The notes below the pieces were generated by a model. That model had not been told where the DNA came from and made no database searches. It saw only the letters and a program-made list of their open reading frames with translations. From positions 3,596,001 through 3,660,000 of the forward strand of contig NZ_CP045118.1 of assembly GCF_009189165.1 (NCBI RefSeq): a stretch of DNA of 64,000 nt, given 5' to 3'. The DNA comes from Pseudomonas sp. SCB32. Lineage in GTDB: Bacteria > Pseudomonadota > Gammaproteobacteria > Pseudomonadales > Pseudomonadaceae. Position numbers and translations under genes: made by a program. Shown one piece after another: positions 58,901 to 64,000 of this stretch (positions within the stretch are counted from its first letter, which is position 1; each line of letters starts with the position of its first letter).

Positions 58901-60741
58901 AGGTTCAGCGCACCCTGGGCGAGCAATTCGCCGCCCTGCTGGGTGAGGCTATCGACTTTGGCCTGCAGATCGCCCTTGGCAGCGATGCGCCCCTGATTGC
59001 CGTTGTTCACCTGAGCAGCAGTCAGGCGTAATGCTGCACCACTGTCGAGGGTGCCACCCTGGCTGTTGTCCAGTTGGCCGACATCGACTTGCAGATCACC
59101 CTTGCTGCTGATGACGCCTTGCGTGCTGTTATTCAGACTGGAGGCGGAAAGGTTCACGCCGGCATCACCAACCACCAGACCGCCCCGGTTATCCAGGCTA
59201 CCGGTCTGCACGCTCAGGGCGCCCTTGGCCGAGAGCAAACCATCGGCTTGGTTGTCGAGCGTCTGCCTCACCAGGGCCTGCAGCGAACCGTTACTGATCA
59301 GGTTGCCCTGACTGCTGTTATCCAGGCTGTCGAGGTTTAGGCTGAGCGACTGCTCGGCACTGAACAGACCGAAACGGTTGTCCAAAGCACCGCCGCGAAC
59401 CTGGATGAACTGCGCGCCGACCTGGCCATTGACGTTGCTCAGTTGCTGACCGGTCAGCGTCAGGTCTTGCTGCGCCAGGAGACGCCCCTGCTGGTTGTTC
59501 AACTGCGCGGCCTGAATATGGCTGCTGTTGCCTTTTAGGCTTCCGTTCTGGTTATCCAGGGCGGCACTGGCCGTCACATCGAGATTACGGCTGGCGAGCA
59601 CACTGCCGCGGTTGTGCAGGTTTTGCGCACTGAGTGCTATATCGCCTTGAGCGTTACGGGAATTGTCTGGGTTGATGCCGGCTTCGATGATGCTGGTGTT
59701 GCTGATCTGCGCAGCGGCGAGTTGGATACGCGATCTGGCGGCCAGCTGCCCCTGGTTGCTCAGCGTTCCCTGGGCCTGCAATTCGACGTTGTTTGCCGCA
59801 TAGGTCGGGCCGTTGACGGTGACGTCCTGTGCATTGGCGCGCAGGCTACCGGCGGTGCTGGTACGGGCGAGACTCAGTTGGCCATTGGCATCGATCTGAA
59901 TATCACCAGCGCTGGCGGCCAGGTTGCCAGCCAGCTTTACGCCCACGCCCTGTTCCGTGCCGACCAAGCGGATGGTGTTGGCGTACATGCCGCCCAGGGC
60001 GGAGCTGTCGATGGCCAGTTGCGGTTTGCTGCTGCCGTCGTCGGGCTTGGCGGTGGCGGCCAGGCTCTCGGCGTCCACCTGGTTGCGACCGGTGACGACG
60101 TTCAGTTGATTGGCGTACAGGTCAGCATTGAGCTTGGCGCTGCGGGTGATCAGCTCGAAGCGATCCACGTTGCTGGCATTCAGGCCGGCGCCTTCGATGG
60201 CGATCTCGCCACCATCGACGTCATAATCCTGCAGACGCTCGCCATTGATGATCGGTTTGCCGGTGGTGAGGGTGGCGCGCGGAGTGTTGATGAAGCCACA
60301 GCCGGCACACGTAATCCCACCTGGCGCAGCGACAATCACATGGGCGGACTGGCCCGCGACTTCGGTATAGCCACGCAATTGCGCCGGGTTGTTGCTAGTC
60401 ACCTCGTTGAGGATTTTGCTCGCTGCGCCGCCCTTCAGGTTCGGGTTGCCGATGATGATCCCACCCAGTTGGGTGCCCTGGGTCTTGCCGGTGGCATTGT
60501 TGAGGATCAGGCCATTCTGGCCGACGTTGTAGTCGGTGAACTTGTTGTGCGAGAGCCCCGCGCCATTGGGTGTGGCGATGTTGACGATAGGGACGCCATT
60601 ACCCGCCGCACCGAGCTGGGTATTGCCACCCGCCGCCTTGTCCACCGCCAGTTCGGCGGCTGCCGCGACGATGGGATTAAGGATCAGGATGCCGGCCAAA
60701 ACGCTGGCAATGGCTTGGTACAACGGATGGCGGACGTCCAT
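52903..60741 (-). CDS. cdiA: CdiA N-terminal part: contact-dependent inhibition hemagglutinin/adhesin (frameshifted)
   Basis: 2612 residues. After an N-terminal signal region (about 1-28) comes the TPS transport domain, with GLSHNKFTDYNVGQNGLILN near 63 and QLRGYTEVAGQSAHVIVAAPGGITCAGCGF near 120-150. About 1700 residues of degenerate 20-residue hemagglutinin repeats follow (LDN-x-x-G-x-L style), forming the beta-helix stalk. A receptor-binding region without repeats (about 1850-2330, containing VEVNCYKYLNDSIADCSGK) precedes a second repeat block. The frame ends TELTAGGMY at a G6 tract; downstream sequence resumes CdiA in another frame. ATG 60741 has GGGAG seven bases upstream. Confidence 0.9.
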   Translation of the reverse strand: MDVRHPLYQAIASVLAGILILNPIVAAAAELAVDKAAGGNTQLGAAGNGVPIVNIATPNGAGLSHNKFTDYNVGQNGLILNNATGKTQGTQLGGIIIGNPNLKGGAASKILNEVTSNNPAQLRGYTEVAGQSAHVIVAAPGGITCAGCGFINTPRATLTTGKPIINGERLQDYDVDGGEIAIEGAGLNASNVDRFELITRSAKLNADLYANQLNVVTGRNQVDAESLAATAKPDDGSSKPQLAIDSSALGGMYANTIRLVGTEQGVGVKLAGNLAASAGDIQIDANGQLSLARTSTAGSLRANAQDVTVNGPTYAANNVELQAQGTLSNQGQLAARSRIQLAAAQISNTSIIEAGINPDNSRNAQGDIALSAQNLHNRGSVLASRNLDVTASAALDNQNGSLKGNSSHIQAAQLNNQQGRLLAQQDLTLTGQQLSNVNGQVGAQFIQVRGGALDNRFGLFSAEQSLSLNLDSLDNSSQGNLISNGSLQALVRQTLDNQADGLLSAKGALSVQTGSLDNRGGLVVGDAGVNLSASSLNNSTQGVISSKGDLQVDVGQLDNSQGGTLDSGAALRLTAAQVNNGNQGRIAAKGDLQAKVDSLTQQGGELLAQGALNLDARQLDNRNGGLVAANNGVTIKGSDLLNQGGEISSRAKVEVHANSLDNSTGKVIGDTGLNLQVQRIANRAGTLAGRDSLSVTGQSLDNGQGGLLSSQKSIWLQLSGVLDNHDQGVVLSQGSLNLSAASLDNRAGTLSSAGTLFARLAGALDNQGGRLLSDAGIDLASGDLNNAGGVLSAAGDIRLHSAKLNNSQNGRIVTDAALHLDSAQLDNSQGGSLSARGVIDGRVSGFDQHGGGQLVSQTGIDLDLQGGALNNAGGLIVTPGQLLLRNASSLDNRAGEISSDRAFDLRTGELLNQGGKILSGDRLTLTTGALNNSSDGVLSGSNGLSVTATSLDNSQGGTLASRGDLQVRSQGTLDNHGDGALVAGGKLDVSSTSLNNQGGLLSAGANLQLATGNTDNRNGRLLAQGSLTATTADLDNRDGIVSGAQGLDLSAGNVLNGAGSSGNSGGLITSQGALTVRAGQFEALGGGEVSAKGDLQLIVARLLQQQAALIGEGNVRIDLGNGARGDFDNQGGLLSAGGNLQINGLANLDNRGGEISSNQGFSLVASSSLDNGDQGRIISAGQLTLQAAALRNANQGLLSGWQGLAVNATSLDNSLGGTLSSRNGALNVTLSGALDNHDQGALVSLGNITLAADSLNNANGIVSTQGNLGLTLGGDLDNRNGGLLSAQGSLTGSGQTLDNRGGEISGNGVQLDASSLDNSGGSLSSQGALRLGLLGALLNVGGNAKIVSAGPLNLQAGSVDNRGGQLASQGLLKVLAGRFDNSAGGTLAAQTDLTLSLTGDLLNGQDGLIFSKAGMLAIIANSLDNAGGTVQGQGHTTLTTQGAIGNQSGRITSQAGSVDITSGSLDNSVDGVLASFTGALKLVTGWFSNNTGITQAQSLDLQANGGIDNRAGHLSAVSGDNRIVTTSLNNQGGGLYAGNLLHLRGTQLLNDGAALGQGGKIGGNTIDFSLAGALNNQFGLIESSGSLTLGAASIDNVIGAIRALGQSGTTRITSSGLLNNNLGRIESANQDFFQQAGTLQNGSGTVLHVGNGTFGIDLAQAGLAGGNFTSNGSLSYQAASWTNNAIIQARELNLDIGQLTQGATGQLLAVQRFTGTGGTWSNDGLIASDGSLDLNLTGSYSSNGRLSSQGDLTLAANQLDLSENGRIAGGANVTLNANTLNNHGRLTAAGDLTANTGNLNNYGTLGSAGLLRLQAGNLLNDGEANGALIFSGDDMTLRVSGALTNRFADIYSLGGLDLAADDQGGRTVRLDNLSANLESQRDMRLNVGALNNQRVVLVVNRAGKYTAQIVEVNCYKYLNDSIADCSGKRNGVWEITERDKLEVLQASAASSISAGGNLNIVGDTLNNASSVISAGQNFTATVRSLTNQGVVPGETETFRVFRSQRTNNMGSWVSEANAFTDLYWIDSPNYVNDPAGLAAALSHFIARTETELPEFGSVTELSSGDQTYAAIIQAAGNVSITASEEINNSVIRNHYAYVNPGQKTGDTALGDSPLSTVVPINSQLPPDLAQKQVNPISLPGFSLPTGSNGLFRLSGQGGSGGSVESISGGGELIFAGPGIDPSQREVALGGGTGGAGSVALGGGTSTADAQSGASLNVPRVQGLPSSARPDNSHKYLIETNPDLTSLKSFLSSDYLLGQLGYDPDKSQKRLGDGLYEQRLIQQAVVARTGQRFIDGMTSDEALFRYLMDNAIAYKDRLNLRVGVGLSAEQVAALTHDIVWLEEAIVNGEKVLVPVVYLAQVDNRLGPNGALIMGKDVSLISGGDLANQGTLRASGDLSASAANLNNSGLIEASGRLDLLATNSIQNTQGGIIKGRDVSLTALTGDVINERSVTRIDSAQGSNRSWTTSFADSAARIESAGNLEISAGRDIGNLGGMISSGRDLSMQAGRDVNLTSVELEDGQVNGRRYGSQNITQLGSETSAGRDLEINAGRDLNAVASRINAARDAALSAGRDVTLASAADEQHSYSHTKKVTAQEDHVHQQSTELTAGGMY
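52912..52917 (-). other. Homopolymer frameshift site in cdiA
   Basis: Six C on the plus strand (six G in the coding strand). Seven G would read TAGGDVLIHAGEN straight into the downstream frame, giving one protein of 3379 residues. Six G give a stop five codons after the tract begins. Confidence 0.88.
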
Positions 60742-60785
60742 GTGGGGGCTCCCAAGTACTAAAAGAACAAAGCAGTGCGGAGGAA

Positions 60786-62486
60786 TCAGAAGAAGAGGTC
60801 GGCGCGGAAATAGACCGGATGCTCACGGCGCTCGATGAAGTCAGGGCGCTCCAGCGAATGCGCGAAGGTGACGGAGGCGGCGGCGTGCTGGCCGCGTGCG
60901 CTGAACTCCACACCCTGGCCGCTCATGCGCCCGGAAAGCTCCTGGTTGTAGCGACCATGCTCGATAGCGCCGAAGTCGTAGGCATAGGCCACGCCGTATT
61001 CCTGCAGCCAGGGCTGCAGTGGCTCCCAGGTCACGGCGCGGCGCCAGCGCAACTGGTTGCGCCAGTAATAGCCGGAGTCGCCGGAGAGGCTCTGGTCCTT
61101 GAAGCCGCGAATCGAGGTGAGACCACCCAGGCTGATGCGCTGCGGGCTGTAGAGCACGTCTTCGCTGTGCTGGCCGGTGGCGAGGCTTTCGAAGCTGAAG
61201 GCTTCGTCCCACAGCCTGAACGGCTGCAGGTAGCTCAGGGTCAGGCTGTACTTGTTGTAGCGAGCCTTGGGTGCGCCGGGCGGTGCGTCGTGGTCGTCAT
61301 CCTGCGCGCCAAAGGCGCCGATGCCACGCTGCCAGCCGGTATCGAGGTTGACGAAGGCGCTACCGATGCGCCGGCCATGGTTGAAGCCCAGGCGCGCTTC
61401 GCTGAGGTGGGTGCTGGAGACGTCCAACAGGGTGTCATCGATGTAGTTGCGGGTGCGCTGGTGGCCAAGGCCCACGTTGAGCGCGGTCTTGCTCACGTCG
61501 TCGCGATGAATGACCCGCTCGGCGCCCAACTGGTGAGTCTCGTTGTCGCCGTCGTATTTGAAGGCGAAGCCACTGTCCTCGTTGCGAGTGCGGTAGTAGT
61601 TGCGGCTGTAGCTGTAGTTGAAGGTCCACCAGCCGTAGGGGACGCTGTACCAGAGGCTCTGGTTGTCGGAGTGTTTCCAGTGGTCACTGACCACGTCCTG
61701 CCCGGCGCGCAGGCCGAACTGGTCGGCCAGGCCCAGCGGGCTGTCCCAGTCGAGGCCGACGCCGGCCTGCTGTTCGCCGGAGGTGGAGTCGCCGTTGTTG
61801 TCGCGGCTGGCCGACACGCGCCAGGGCTTGCTGCGCTCGCCCTTGAGCTGCACGCGGCTGCCGCCGACGTCCTTGCCCGGCACCAGTTCCATCTGCGCCT
61901 GGCGCGAAGGCAGGCGGTTGATCTGGTCGACCAGTTGCTCCAGGTCGCGCAGGTTCAGCATCTCCCCGGTGTGGCCGGGAAAGGTCATGGCCAGCTCGCG
62001 GGGACTAGCCAACGCGGATTGATCGAAGCCTTCGAGACGGCCTTCGACCACGATGATCTTCAACTTACCCTTGGAGAGGTCCTGTTGCGGCAGGTAAGCG
62101 CGAGTGGTGACGAAGCCATGGCGCAGGTAGAGGTCGGTGATGCTTTTGAGCAGTTCGTTGAGCTGATTCACTCCCAGGCAACGATTGCGGTAGGGTGCGA
62201 GCAGGGCCTCGCGGGCGTGCTCAACGAGGTGCTCCGCACCTTCGAGGGAGATGGTGCGGATGGTGAAGCAGCGGGTATCCGGCGGAGTGGTGGTCGGTGC
62301 TTCGGTGGGGGCCTTGCCAGGGAGCTGCTGGAGTTCCTCCAGACGCTGTTGCTGCTCATGCAGGAGCTGTTCCTGACGCTGACGTTGGAGATCGTTGTCC
62401 CCCGGTGTGGGCAATGGTGCGGCAACGGCATGGGAGCCCTGCAGCACACTAACACCCAATAGCACAGCTCGAATCGACGTCGCCAA
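60786..62486 (-). CDS. cdiB: CdiB outer-membrane two-partner secretion transporter (ShlB/FhaC/HecB family)
   Basis: 566 residues. A signal peptide is followed by a Gln-rich plug-helix segment (LQRQRQEQLLHEQQQRLEEL). Two POTRA domains follow (from about residue 73, CFTIRTISLEGAEHL, to about 205), then a 16-strand barrel. The lid-lock motif SIRGFKDQSLSGDSGYYWRN lies near 460, and the C-terminus YFRADLFF ends in Phe for BAM recognition. Start is TTG 62486 with AAGGA seven bases upstream. It exports CdiA and lies 44 bases before cdiA, giving the order cdiB-cdiA-cdiI. Confidence 0.92.
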   Translation of the reverse strand: MATSIRAVLLGVSVLQGSHAVAAPLPTPGDNDLQRQRQEQLLHEQQQRLEELQQLPGKAPTEAPTTTPPDTRCFTIRTISLEGAEHLVEHAREALLAPYRNRCLGVNQLNELLKSITDLYLRHGFVTTRAYLPQQDLSKGKLKIIVVEGRLEGFDQSALASPRELAMTFPGHTGEMLNLRDLEQLVDQINRLPSRQAQMELVPGKDVGGSRVQLKGERSKPWRVSASRDNNGDSTSGEQQAGVGLDWDSPLGLADQFGLRAGQDVVSDHWKHSDNQSLWYSVPYGWWTFNYSYSRNYYRTRNEDSGFAFKYDGDNETHQLGAERVIHRDDVSKTALNVGLGHQRTRNYIDDTLLDVSSTHLSEARLGFNHGRRIGSAFVNLDTGWQRGIGAFGAQDDDHDAPPGAPKARYNKYSLTLSYLQPFRLWDEAFSFESLATGQHSEDVLYSPQRISLGGLTSIRGFKDQSLSGDSGYYWRNQLRWRRAVTWEPLQPWLQEYGVAYAYDFGAIEHGRYNQELSGRMSGQGVEFSARGQHAAASVTFAHSLERPDFIERREHPVYFRADLFF

Positions 62487-63071
62487 TTCTTCGTCCTTGA
62501 AGAGAGTAGTTAAATCCGGCGCAGCCTATCGCTCGCGACCAGTCTCGTGCCGTAAGAAAAGTCCCAAATAGTGGCCGTAAATTCCCAAGCACCACGACAC
62601 AGGACGAGTCAGCTCTGCATAACTGCCGCCTAGGCGAAAGGAATGAATAAAAATCCCCCCTGCACCATTTAAAGACGATGCAGGAGGGCTAGTTCACTCA
62701 CAGAGAGCAGTCCCTTGGCGAAGGGGACTACTCATCCACACTACAGAACCGCCACGTACCCGCGATATCAGGCATTTCTGTAGTCCGCGCAGGGTATTTC
62801 TGGTCTGCTAGTAAGTATTTTTGAGCCATTTGATAGAGGCCTGAGCCGAGCAGGCTGCAAGGCATCAAATCAGAAGGGGCACGCGCAGTTCCGCGCTAGC
62901 AGTAACGAACGGGCTCACACGCCCCAAGGCCGTTTCGGAGCAGAAACGGATGGAGCCCCTCCCGGACAATCAGGTCTTCGCCAGTCATCTCCCCCCGATC
63001 AATGGGGGGCCGCCTTCGCGCGGCCACATTCATGATCAGGTCATCGGCATAACACCGATGAGTTGCAACGG
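62487..63071. other. Gene-free stretch upstream of cdiB
   Basis: 585 bases. It should contain the cdiBAI promoter on the minus strand. Visible structures are a hairpin with arms CCTGCA / TGCAGG (about 62660-62686) and AGTCCC / GGGGACT (62708-62729). A plus-strand frame starting at 62950 overlaps the next gene in another frame and is not called. No att site or insertion sequence was recognised. Confidence 0.5.
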
Positions 63072-63449
63072 ATGGGCATCCTGCGACTTGTGGAGGCTCA
63101 GTACTGGTTCACCGACGTACTACGCACCTGCAGCCGCTTCATACCCGGCAACTGCATTGCTCAATCTGTTGACGGGGGCTCAATCGTGGATGATCGCGAA
63201 ACAGACTCGCTTGAGGAAACAACCGATGCTTTCTTGGCCCTATTACCGACCTTGGCCGATGTCATCGAGCGCAGTATTCCCTCAGCAGCAGCGCTGGCGG
63301 AAGCAAAGCTGCATCGACAACAAAAGGCTTGGGCCGAGCTTTGCCACTTGGCAGATCAAGTAAGCCTCTCTCCATTCACAATTGCCAGACTGATCGTACT
63401 GATCTACCGGAGCGAACAACGACGTAGCGTACCGGCCGATCCCTCCTGA
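63072..63449 (+). CDS. Uncharacterised small island protein
   Basis: 125 residues, soluble and helical in its second half (TTDAFLALLPTLADVIERSI, AALAEAKLHRQQKAWAELCH, FTIARLIVLIYRSEQR). There is no signal peptide or known motif. It starts at ATG 63072 or at TTG 63063. Another frame (62950-63363) overlaps it, but this one has the better protein-like composition. Followed nine bases later by a membrane protein gene, so probably co-transcribed. Confidence 0.5.
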   Translation: MGILRLVEAQYWFTDVLRTCSRFIPGNCIAQSVDGGSIVDDRETDSLEETTDAFLALLPTLADVIERSIPSAAALAEAKLHRQQKAWAELCHLADQVSLSPFTIARLIVLIYRSEQRRSVPADPS

Positions 63450-63458
63450 CGAGGCTCC

Positions 63459-63812
63459 ATGCAAGGCGAACCGATGCCCAACCCGCGCTCCGTCGAGCCC
63501 ACTGAGGAACAGCTATGGGCTGTGGCTAACTACCTGGCCTGTCGCAACGCATTGCAGCGTATCTTCCACGCGGGGTTGGGCGTTCTGATAGCGATGCTTG
63601 CCAGCCTGCTCGCTCTACAAGTGCTCCCTGGGGAGCCTGTCCCTACGGTTGCACTCTGCCCTCTGAATGCACTGGTTGTGCTCGTAGCGCTGTTCATTGC
63701 TGGCCAGGTCGCTCGTCAGAGCTATCAGGTATACCTCGCACGGCAACAGGCTCTGCGTGCAGGCATTTCAGCTGAGCTGCTAAAGGCCGCCGAAGCGCGC
63801 CAGTGGCGCTAG
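63459..63812 (+). CDS. Uncharacterised small membrane protein
   Basis: 117 residues with two hydrophobic helices (about 34-56, FHAGLGVLIAMLASLLALQV; about 65-85, CPLNALVVLVALFIAGQVA) and a basic helical tail with YQVYLARQQALRAG. The start may be 63459 (GAGG four bases upstream) or 63474 (AAGG seven bases upstream). The family is unknown. Confidence 0.58.
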   Translation: MQGEPMPNPRSVEPTEEQLWAVANYLACRNALQRIFHAGLGVLIAMLASLLALQVLPGEPVPTVALCPLNALVVLVALFIAGQVARQSYQVYLARQQALRAGISAELLKAAEARQWR

Positions 63813-63850
63813 GTAAATCTTCGAGTGAGAGATCGGTACTGCTAGGGCAA

Positions 63851-64000
63851 CTATCCCTGACTGAGCAAGCGTGAGCGGATACGCTCCACGAGCCAATTGG
63901 TCGTCTCCGCCGTACTGAGGTAGCGGCTTTCACTCTCATCCAGGCAGGTGATGCCAACCAGAGGGCTGAACTCAATGCCCACGTCCTGGCATGCATCCAG
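63851..64000 (-). CDS. 3' end of a gene cut by the window edge
   Basis: The minus strand is open from the edge to a TAG at 63851-63853. It encodes at least 49 residues, including VGIEFSPLVGITCLDESESR and TTNWLVERIRSRLLSQG. The composition is protein-like, and it converges on the small membrane protein gene. Too little is visible to name it. Confidence 0.5.
   Translation of the reverse strand: MDACQDVGIEFSPLVGITCLDESESRYLSTAETTNWLVERIRSRLLSQG

Noticed and set aside
53000..60000. Possible tandem DNA repeats or CRISPR-like periodicity
   Set aside because: The periodicity is the degenerate 20-residue hemagglutinin repeat of CdiA at the protein level; there are no identical spacers or repeats.
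62950..63363. 137-codon plus-strand frame
   Set aside because: Overlaps the 63072-63449 frame in another phase and has poorer protein composition; only one can be the main gene.

Overview
The window is high-GC proteobacterial DNA that reads as Pseudomonas, close to the P. aeruginosa lineage. From about 1 to 38.6 kb the gene order follows the P. aeruginosa PA2626-PA2666 block (recalled, not searched): mnmA-hflD-purB, aceA, the complete nuoA-N operon, tlpQ, a CarRS-like two-component system with PepSY proteins, nnrS, ppyR, fhp, fhpR and queD.

Layout. 1-6.1 kb: tRNA thiolation (partial mnmA), hflD, purine synthesis (purB), a ribosomal-protein hydroxylase, a GNAT enzyme and two uncharacterised proteins. 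6.1-8.9 kb: isocitrate lyase behind a long non-coding leader, then a hotdog-fold protein. 9.3-24.2 kb: thirteen nuo genes (nuoC and nuoD fused) for proton-pumping NADH:quinone oxidoreductase. 24.3-32 kb: an AI-2E-family permease, a YuiF/NhaC-type transporter divergent from a TlpQ-like chemoreceptor with a flagellar-sigma promoter, and a four-gene PepSY-PepSY-regulator-kinase cassette linked by TGATG junctions. 32-38.6 kb: a patatin phospholipase, a DUF5329-like protein, the nitric-oxide cluster nnrS-ppyR-fhp with divergent fhpR, and queD. 38.8-42.2 kb: a DUF1329/DUF1302 envelope pair.

From about 42.5 kb to the right edge the DNA is accessory. It holds a protein with a CoiA-like zinc-site pattern, a zinc-ribbon/glycine-zipper protein, a DUF932 protein, a YqaJ (lambda-exonuclease-like) nuclease, a Gp3-like protein, a second CsrA/RsmA homologue (59 aa), small membrane, secreted and lipoprotein genes, and an XRE regulator. 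This resembles the cargo and maintenance part of an integrative conjugative element, but no integrase or conjugation gene was identified. Next comes a complete contact-dependent inhibition locus on the minus strand, cdiB-cdiA-cdiI, with an LHH-type nuclease toxin tip and a SMI1/KNR4 immunity protein. cdiA is broken by one frameshift in a run of six G, about 77 percent of the way through. The last 1 kb has two small unknown genes and the 3' end of another gene cut by the window edge.

Regulatory signals read from sequence include three NorR-type GT-N7-AC sites between fhp and fhpR, a sigma-28 promoter before tlpQ, a TetR/PsrA-like operator over a candidate aceA promoter, a Fur-like box and a promoter upstream of nuoA, REPIN repeats, and intrinsic terminators separating same-strand island genes. 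No rRNA, tRNA, CRISPR array or complete insertion sequence was seen.
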